Shown in pieces: positions 57,172 to 64,000 of a DNA stretch of 64,000 nt. Each line of letters starts with the position of its first letter. Position 1 is the first letter of the stretch. The translations under genes were made by a program, and so were the position numbers. The notes under the pieces were generated by a model. That model worked only from the letters and a program-made list of their open reading frames with translations. It was not told the DNA's origin and did not search any database. Origin of the DNA: Blumeriella jaapii (taxonomy: Eukaryota; Ascomycota; Leotiomycetes; Helotiales; Drepanopezizaceae); the NCBI GenBank assembly GCA_009599575.1, contig VWND01000008.1, positions 496,001 to 560,000 on the forward strand, in the 5' to 3' direction.

Positions 57172-57834
57172 TACGGGACCTAGAAGGGTGTATGTACTGG
57201 ATGCATGGGAGGCGTTGTTTACCAATGTGGGTGGCGTGGCTGGGCTGTATAACACATGTACTGTATACTGCGTACCTATAGATACGTAAAAACCGGTTCA
57301 GGACCGAGCATCCTCCTTCAAAAAGACTTGATGCGGAAGTCGATGCAGGATTTCCTAAGCGCGAATGTCACGACGAGCTATCCACAGCGGCTACTGAGGA
57401 GGCACATTGGAAATCGTAGGTAGTCCATGTCAGATTATTGTGAGATTGAGAATCGAAAGCGACTCGACATTCGACATCAACTTTTCAGCGATGATCATTC
57501 GTTCCGCTCTACGACAACTGTGAAGTGTGACTCTGATGCTCTTCCGTACCGCAAGGATTGTGTCAGATATCGATTTGTTAGATCGTGCACCAAGAGAGAT
57601 GCAGCTGTAATTCAGTAAGCCAAATGTGTGTGAGTGTATTCCCCGATCGATATCTACACATACAGACTCCACGGCATTCATGTCTATCATCAGTTTTATG
57701 AAAACATTACCGTTCGCCAGGCCCTGCTGACTGGGGCCAAGCTGCTGACGACTCCCAATTGAATTCATTTGCCCCTCTAGGCATCCCAATAACCCGGCGC
57801 CTTGGTGCAAACGAACAACTTGCACCACGTTGGA
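57172..57834. other. Convergent intergenic region
   Basis: No gene seen. The mL61 3' side contains ACATGTACTGTATAC (about 57253-57267). Open frames antisense to each other here are short and lack domains; they probably lie in the HUL4 3' untranslated region. Confidence 0.5.
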
Positions 57835-60800
57835 TCATTTCAGTCCAAACCCCTCGCTCTCGTTAACGGCACGCCAAAGCATACATTCTAATTTTTCCCT
57901 CGAAGAATAGCGCCACAAAGACAACATGTTGAAGCACGTCCGCGCGACAGGAAACCTCGGCCCGTCGTCTCCTAAGCAAGAGAGCTTGATAACAAGATTA
58001 GTAGCTCCCATCGCAGGGATGCGATCACTCCCCGTCACGAAGCTTAACAGCTTGCGTTGATCCTTTGGCGTGGCTGCTTTGAATGATTTCCAAAACCATT
58101 GCACCACAGGTTCGGTTTCCTTGGCGTTCGGTACACCCCAGTTATCACAGATAGAGACAGCCCGGAGCGAGTCAATATCTAACGGTTCATCGGATCCTCG
58201 GATCAAAAGTTCGATTTCTTCCGGTCTGAAAAGAGAAAGAGCATTTCCACCACAGACGGTGAAGAATCCTCTCTTGAAGGGTTCGAATTGGCGAGCCACG
58301 GCGGTATCGAGGAGATATCGAACATACAAGTCAACAAACTCTCGCCTATTGGCGTTTGTGACAGGCTTCTTATCGCCATCCGGACAGAGCGCAACCTGAG
58401 TAACATGCCCATATCGATCGATATCCGCCACAAAGTCTCGACAAAATGTTGCTTCCACATCGCCTTCGAAATCGAGTAGCTGGCGCAGTCCATAGGCCAA
58501 TGCTGGCCGGTATTCCGCCAAATCCTCCAAGGAGTATGTCATGGATGGTTTTGCATGGGACGATGCACCAGCTGCAGTTGGCGGAGCAGCAGCAAGTAGC
58601 TTCCGGAATGCAAACGGTGGGAGGGCAACGTCCAGAATGGTCGAGTTGTAGATGGCCAATCCAAGAACGACCCCAACCAGGAAGAACTGATCTGTTGTCT
58701 CGAAGCTGTTAGGATTGAAATAGCAGAACCCAGAATCGTCATCGTACGTAAACATTCCTGAGGGCAGTTAGTCGAGTGTTGAAGAACCGGGAACGAATCT
58801 TACCATGCTCCGGGTTGAACACATCTCTAACAAGTAGCAAAAACCATTCTTTTCTCAGACCACCAGCATCAATACCTTCTTCTCCGCGGAATTCGATGCG
58901 GAGACCCTTCTTGATCTCCTCGCCAACGGTTCCTACGACTGCCCCAACGCCTTTCAGACTATCCTCAACCAGACATTCTCTCCTGATTTTCAACGTCAGA
59001 TACTGGTTGACATTTTTCCGAGTCATGATGCTATCAAAAAACGCTTCTCTGGCTTTCACTTCCATCTGTCGTCGAGCATCATGCTCCATAATTTGGATTT
59101 TAGCCCAGATGCTGAGGAAGAATGGATACTGGCAGAAGGCAAATTTGCTTCGCTTGGATTCCCAAGCTTCGAAGTCTGCAATGAGATCTGAATAGTCCAA
59201 TAGTGTGTTATAGAAGTCACTTATCGGCAAGATATGTCCGTGCCTGTGGGCTTTACTACGAGCTGCCAAGCCAGCACTGTGGCCATTATTCGACGCAGCG
59301 GTGAAAAGTCCGGACTCCCCACGTTTAACCAACCCGCTGTTGTTGGCTGAGAAGATCAGGGCCATGACCCTTGCAGCCGCTTTGATCTGCCAATCGTCAT
59401 TGTAAATAACGGGTTTCGGCTTGCCATCGTTCTTTTTAGGAGTCTGGTTAGGAGGACCAAGGGCGGCATGAAGAGCAGCCGGAGTGTTTCGCCCTGACCC
59501 TCTGATGTTTGGTATCAACCCTCCGGTTAGGTCTTGCTCAACCTCTCGCCTTTTTCCATGCTGTCTTGTCAGCCGGTAGGTCACAAAACTACCGACCAGG
59601 TCCGTTATCCGCTGAAACTGGCCATCCGGATATCTGGCGAACCAGGAAACAATGTGGTGATGACACTCGTTTGGAACATTTGAAAGAAGCCCAACTATCC
59701 TTTTGATGATCCCGGAATGTTGCCCAGCGCTTCCTTTACCCGAGTCGGGTTTCCGTGGGTTTCTCCCGGGAACTGGCTTCCTCTGTACAAGTCGTTCTGG
59801 TTTGGTAGGACTTGATCTATCTTGTGGACTAGAGAGGCTGCGCTCCCTGTGCGTAGATACCGAAGGCGCAGGATACAGTAGCGGGTTTGCCAGGAGTATG
59901 AGTATGAAACGAAGATCACTAGGCTCTTTCAGAGGGCGTCCAGGGCGTTTAAGCAGGCTTTCGATGGCCTTGAGAAGAACTCGTTGCAAATGTGATTGTG
60001 CTGTCATTATCTTGTCCTCGATCTCCGCCAGATCCAGCACAGAAGACGCTGGTGTACTATTCGAATCCGAGGCTAAAAGTTCATCCAGCTTCCTTCGCCA
60101 TGACTTGCCCGCACTAAGAACTACATGATACCATTCATTGAGGTCGGACCAATCGAGTCGTGGCGATTTTAACGTAACGATATCGGTGTTGTCGTGAGGA
60201 CTATCGGGGCTACGGAAAGCGCGTGATCTCTCGGGGCTTCGCTTGTTAGACCTGCTTCCTGTCCACCAAGAACCGTTCTCTGCAAAGTCACCAAGGAGCA
60301 GCATTTTTGGATCCATCTCATACAATTCTGCGTCGTTCCGATTGGCGGTATGAGCCCATGGACCGCTTGTATTGTCAGATATTGGGAGGTCTTTCCGGGA
60401 TGGTCGATCGGTCAACGGAGCGGTCATGCTTCGCTTCGCATCCTTGTTTTGTGCTCTCTGTGCTCTCTGTGCGTCGGTTGTTCGAACAGTGCTGAAAGAA
60501 GTGTTGATGCACTCGAAGGAAGCAAAGCAAGTCATGATGTATTCCTCCAAGGGTTTGAAAATCTGCTTGGAGGCATCTGCTCGATCCGCGTGCGTGTGGT
60601 CGTTCCTCTCATCTTCCGGAGAATACTGCGTGTTTGCTACTCTTGCGTTTTCTGATCCTGATTGAAGCTCCTGATTCTCGTGCTTCATATGCGAATCAGA
60701 GAAGTTCCCGGGGGATGACTTCGAGTACGTGCCAGGGTCAAATTCATCAACCCGCCGAGAATCTTCGGTCGGACTCAGAAATGCGTCCATTTGGTCGATA

Positions 60801-61750
60801 GGATGGCCAGAGTTATATTTGGTAGGGCTGTTGGTCAAGGCGTGGCTTCCATCAATAGTGTCGTATTCGACGCCATCAGGAACAGATGAAGGTGACCAGC
60901 CGGGGGATTGAGGCAGCGGTGTCGCATAGCTCGATGTAGAGCCAACATTGTGTGTCAGTTGCTGCAAAAGATATGCCGCCACGCACTTGTCAACTATCTT
61001 CCTAGTTGTGTCTAGAGACAACGGAGCAACTTCAGAAAGTCAGCACGGCGTCCTCATTGCTGTCGAAGGAAGGCTGAGGATACTTTTTTGAGCGTAGCCC
61101 GACTTGGGATATGTGCCGGCCCTGGCAGCAGCGGGTGCCCTGTGCCAATCACCCCGTCTAGCTTCCAGAGCTACAGGCTTGAGATCGTTGATCATCGAGC
61201 AGACTGTGCATCTGAAAACCTTCAGTTCCTTTGGCCAGCGAACCATAGAGTCACAGGTCATGCATTTCCCCGTCTTCAGGTCCTTGTCGGGTACTTTTTG
61301 CTTGTGCTTGGGCGTTGATGTTGGCGTTGGATTTTGTGTCAAAGTACGAGTCGCAGAGGGCGAAATCGAGTCTTCGTCTGCGGACTCCACCCCTGCCACC
61401 GGCGCAGGCTCTCCATGGTGTTTTTTCTTGTTCGAGAACAACGAAGGGAAGGGGTGGCTGATTGAGCGTCCGTGACTAGGTGTGCGAGTAGGCTTCGAGG
61501 TGGTGGAAGCACCGCGGCTGGCATGAGGCGGGGGAGATAGGGTTGGGATGCCGTATGCATTTTCGAGGATATCGGCTTCAGATACTCGGGGTCGTGGTCG
61601 GGCGGGAGATGCTGATTGACCGTTGCCAGGATACGATCCTGTTTCGTTGCGCGTGCTGGGTGAGAGCAGCTTGCTCGACCAAGGAGGCATTTCAAGGCAG
61701 TGGACAGCAGGGGCGCGATAGACGTCGTACATGGGCTGTAGACGACTCAT
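57835..61750 (-). CDS. HUL4: HECT-domain E3 ubiquitin ligase, HUL4 type
   Basis: Exons 61750-61084, 61029-58804 and 58757-57835 give 1271 residues. Near the N-terminus is a zinc-ribbon-like CMTCDSMVRWPKELKVFRCTVC (residues ~163-184), typical of fungal Hul4. The middle is disordered with helical blocks. The HECT domain occupies the last ~370 residues: GIDAGGLRKEWF, EHG joined to MFTYDDDSGFCYFN, then GVVLGLAIYN, and the catalytic Cys in ARTCFNML near the C-terminus. HECT ligases accept ubiquitin on this Cys before passing it to substrates. Yeast Hul4 works with TRAMP in nuclear RNA surveillance and protein quality control; the target here is unknown. Intron 1 uses GTATCC and a CTGAAG acceptor. 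Confidence 0.9.
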
Positions 61751-61825
61751 TGGGTTGGACGGCAGATATGAGGCTGAGTTGCTCGCTCGCGTTCAAGATG
61801 GTTTAAGACTGCTGCGGGCGGAGAG

Positions 61826-61900
61826 GGTAGGTGGGTAGGTGAGTAGGTAGGTCGGTAGGTCGGTAGGTCGGTAGGTAGGTAGGTAGGTAGGTAGGTAGGT
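61826..61900. repeat. Interrupted GGTA/GGTC microsatellite
   Basis: Dominated by GGTA tetramers with GGTC interruptions; the longest pure part is at about 61869-61900. It starts 76 bases upstream of the HUL4 ATG (61750), so length variation could affect that promoter or leader. Confidence 0.9.
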
Positions 61901-62458
61901 CTGAGGAGAGAGGGAGAGTAGGTCGGTCGGTAGATCTGATGGTACTGTAAAGAAAGTATGGACGAGCTGAGAGCTCCTTCCCGTGACTCCTGGCTCACAG
62001 GAAAAGAAGCTCCTGTACATATGTACAGTACAGTACAGGCAGTACAAGAATTGCGAGTTCAGCAGCCAGCACACATAGACTGTATGTAGAGGTACGGACG
62101 AGAACTTTGACTTCTTAACTACTTTAGCGCCCAGGTAGATCTGGGGGGGGACGATGTTCGAATACGAGGCGAGGTGGCAGGGTCTGCCGTCGCCGTCGCA
62201 GGATCAAAGGAGATGAATGGAAGTTGGCGCTCATGCTGATGATCTGATAATCTGATAATCGAGGGGTTTGAGTTGAAGTAGAAGCTTAATCAATGCTAGG
62301 TTTGTGCCAAAAACTTTTCCGGCAGTAATCAAAGAGTGCCTGTGAATTCCGAGTCTACAAGGAGTCTGCCAATTCATGACTCCGACGCCAGGGAGATAGG
62401 CTACGATCTTGAGATAACGTTGGGGCAACATTTCCGGGAAGCCGTTTTGCCAGACATG

Positions 62459-62603
62459 CAACTTGGTCACTTTCTTAGTCCCCTCCACCAAGAATAAGTT
62501 ATGTAGGGTTTGAATCTTTTATTCGTCATCAACTTGGTCACTTTTCTTAGTCTCCTTCACCAAGAATAAGATATTGCAGGGTTCGATTCTTTTTTTCATC
62601 ATT
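62459..62603. repeat. Imperfect tandem duplication of ~71 bp
   Basis: Copy 1 (62459-62529) and copy 2 (62530-62603) share CAACTTGGTCACTTT, CTTAGTC, CACCAAGAATAAG and AGGGTT in the same order. It lies downstream of the eL15 stop (minus strand), probably in its 3' untranslated region. Confidence 0.88.
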
Positions 62604-62714
62604 CGTATGAAATCAGCAAAGCGCAAGATTGCTTTTGCCAGGTCATACACCAGAGCAGCTTCCACCCCTGCAAAGCGAAGAAGCACAAACCACGCAGAAT
62701 CCCCATCAAGACAT

Positions 62715-63571
62715 CTATCTGTATCGTTGCAGGTTGAGGGTGTTGTGGCGCTTCCAGGTCTTTCTGCGACCAGCAGTTGTCTTGTTGAATCCGTGACCCT
62801 TGCCCAAACCACGCGACTTCTTGCCAGTAGCGGTGAGACCCCGGGACTCGCGGTGCTTGTGGACGGGGGCAACAATCCAGTTGATGCGAGCATCACGACG
62901 GATAGCCTTGTGTTGAGGGTCGACGAGGATGACTTCGTAGTACTTGTAGGTCGAGTCCTGGTTGATCCAGTAGGAGTTCAAGACACGCAAGTTTGCGCAT
63001 CTGCGGCCAACACGCTCTTCGGCCGTCGACTTCAGGGATCGTTGGTACTTGAGCTGGTTGATACCCTGGTTGGTTGGCTTTCCTTCAGAGAAACTTCCAT
63101 CAGCGCAAAGCTCTCACAACACCGGACTCCGCCTCCGCCTAACTGGGCTCTTACCGTAAGTGGCACCCTTGGGCGCAGGGCGCTTGCGACCTCCACGGCG
63201 GACACGGACACGGTAGATGACATATCCTTGCTTGGCCTTGTAACCCAGACGGCGAGCCTTGTCCGGACGGGATGGGCGGGAAGCTCGGTGAATGACATTC
63301 AGCTGGCGAAGCTATATTATGCACTCTCAGCAAAGTTCAACGAGTGTATAGCAGGGAGCATCAGAAGATGTCCACATTGAGCCAGGTCCACGGCCCCGAT
63401 ACTCCAACATGTCCGGAGAGCAGAATCGAAGGATGGGTTCGGGTTCGGGGTTGCGTGTGTTGCAAAAGGATCGGTTCATCTTACCTCCCAGCATCGGACA
63501 CGGAGAAGGAAGCGGAGGACATCAGATTGCTTCTTCTTCTGAAGCTCCTCGACGTACTTGAGGGCACCCAT
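62715..63571 (-). CDS. RPL15: 60S ribosomal protein eL15
   Basis: Exons 63571-63485, 63311-63155 and 63082-62715 give 203 residues, the canonical eL15 length. [21 protein letters not shown] is the conserved start, followed by [45 protein letters not shown] in exon 2, split here by the reader at about residue 50. Exon 3 carries [16 protein letters not shown], then [19 protein letters not shown] and the NTLNLQRYR end. eL15 lies deep in the 60S subunit near the rRNA core and is essential in yeast. CTTGCAG directly precedes the ATG, suggesting a 5' untranslated intron ending at the start codon, as seen in many fungal ribosomal protein genes. Confidence 0.95.
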
Positions 63572-64000
63572 CTGCAAGGCGAGTGTCAGCTTGGGTCACA
63601 GACCGAATCGAAGTGGAAGCGTCGAGTTGGTCACGCGCTTTCGAGCCATCAAGGACAGCAAGAGAAGCCTAGTTCGCTGTCGCGGAGCATTTCATAGCTT
63701 GCGACATGGGCTTAGGGTCAGCAGAGATGACTGACCTTGACTGAGAGAGGTGGTTGTCGTTTGTCGTGGTTGTCGTGGGGGAGAAGAGAAATTCCAAAGA
63801 ACAATTTTGCAAGAGTGTGGGATCGGAGTGGGTCCGGGTATCAAGCGAGGTCGACGTAGTGGCTAGCGTCTTGGCACTGCCTGATTGGATTTCGGAGCGA
63901 GCATGTCAACAACAACCTCGCGCTTCCATTTGGAACTGTTAAGCTCACATTTTTGCGTGGATTACACACAGCTCTATGTCCTACCTGACGGGCCTGCCTT
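63572..64000. other. eL15 upstream region, window end
   Basis: Probable 5' untranslated intron and promoter of eL15 (transcribed leftward). A TTGTCGT/GGTTGTCG-rich stretch lies at 63750-63780. No other gene recognised before the window ends. Confidence 0.5.

Larger units (their letters stand above)
61751..62714. other. Intergenic region, HUL4 promoter and eL15 3' side
   Basis: No gene seen. Contains a GGTA-type microsatellite (61826-61900), a GTACAGTACAGTACAG motif cluster (about 62013-62045), and a tandem duplication (62459-62603) near the eL15 stop. Confidence 0.6.

Noticed and set aside
57430..57828. 132-codon minus-strand frame just after HUL4
   Set aside because: Begins seven bases after the HUL4 stop on the same strand with no promoter space and no domain; more likely 3' untranslated sequence.
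62530..62603. Possible tRNA: GGGTTCGATTC B-box-like sequence followed by a T run
   Set aside because: No A box at the right distance, no acceptor or anticodon stem can be drawn, and the element is part of a tandem duplication whose other copy has a mutated B box.
62574..63380. 268-codon open frame on the plus strand
   Set aside because: Antisense across all of eL15 including its introns; no recognisable protein.

Overview
The window is a gene-dense piece of a filamentous ascomycete (Pezizomycotina) nuclear genome. Genes carry many short introns with GTAAGT-type donors, CTAAC/CTGAC branch sites and CAG/TAG acceptors. The proteins are typical eukaryotic and fungal ones: COPII, exocyst, inner kinetochore, RFC, RTA1-type and F-box families. 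A Leotiomycetes-like origin is only a guess. No tRNA, rRNA, CRISPR array or intact transposon was seen.

Layout. 0-13 kb: 3' end of a thioredoxin-fold membrane protein; Cnl2/Nkp2 kinetochore protein (-); EAF3/MRG15 locus (+) with a twin intron and a second coding module inside its large intron; mitoribosomal uL30m (-); exocyst SEC6 (+); CENP-Q-like protein (+). 12.7-20 kb: a 7.4 kb stretch with no supportable gene, rich in simple repeats, homopolymers and GTAC-type palindromes. 20-31 kb: a 1353-residue disordered protein with an H2A-like segment, an F-box protein and the RNA exonuclease REX3. 31-39 kb: RFC5 (-), an RTA1 family membrane protein (-), GET2 (+) and an 11-exon zinc polyol dehydrogenase (-). 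39.9-46.6 kb: ribosomal protein eS10 (-), SDE2 (+), an M20 carbamoylase (+), COX12 (-), a B12D-like small mitochondrial protein (+) and an RRM protein (-). 46.9-53 kb: SEC31 (+) and homocitrate synthase (+). 53.9-64 kb: GEP3-type GTPase (-), mL61 (+), HECT ligase HUL4 (-) and eL15 (-).

Several divergent promoters join genes of related function: COX12 with the B12D-like protein, and GEP3 with mL61. RFC5 has two MluI cell-cycle boxes upstream, and homocitrate synthase has a Gcn4/CpcA-type site.

The most unusual locus is EAF3. Its chromo-barrel exons are interrupted by a nested [D1,2] stwintron. The 2.1 kb intron before the MRG exons holds its own pyrimidine-rich leader, ATG and three exons, which read in frame into the MRG domain. 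This predicts a second 670-residue MRG protein with a chromo-free N-terminus.

Single-base frame breaks, all at short homopolymers, occur in SEC6 (two), RTA1, SEC31, mL61 and possibly the F-box gene. They look more like assembly errors than real mutations.
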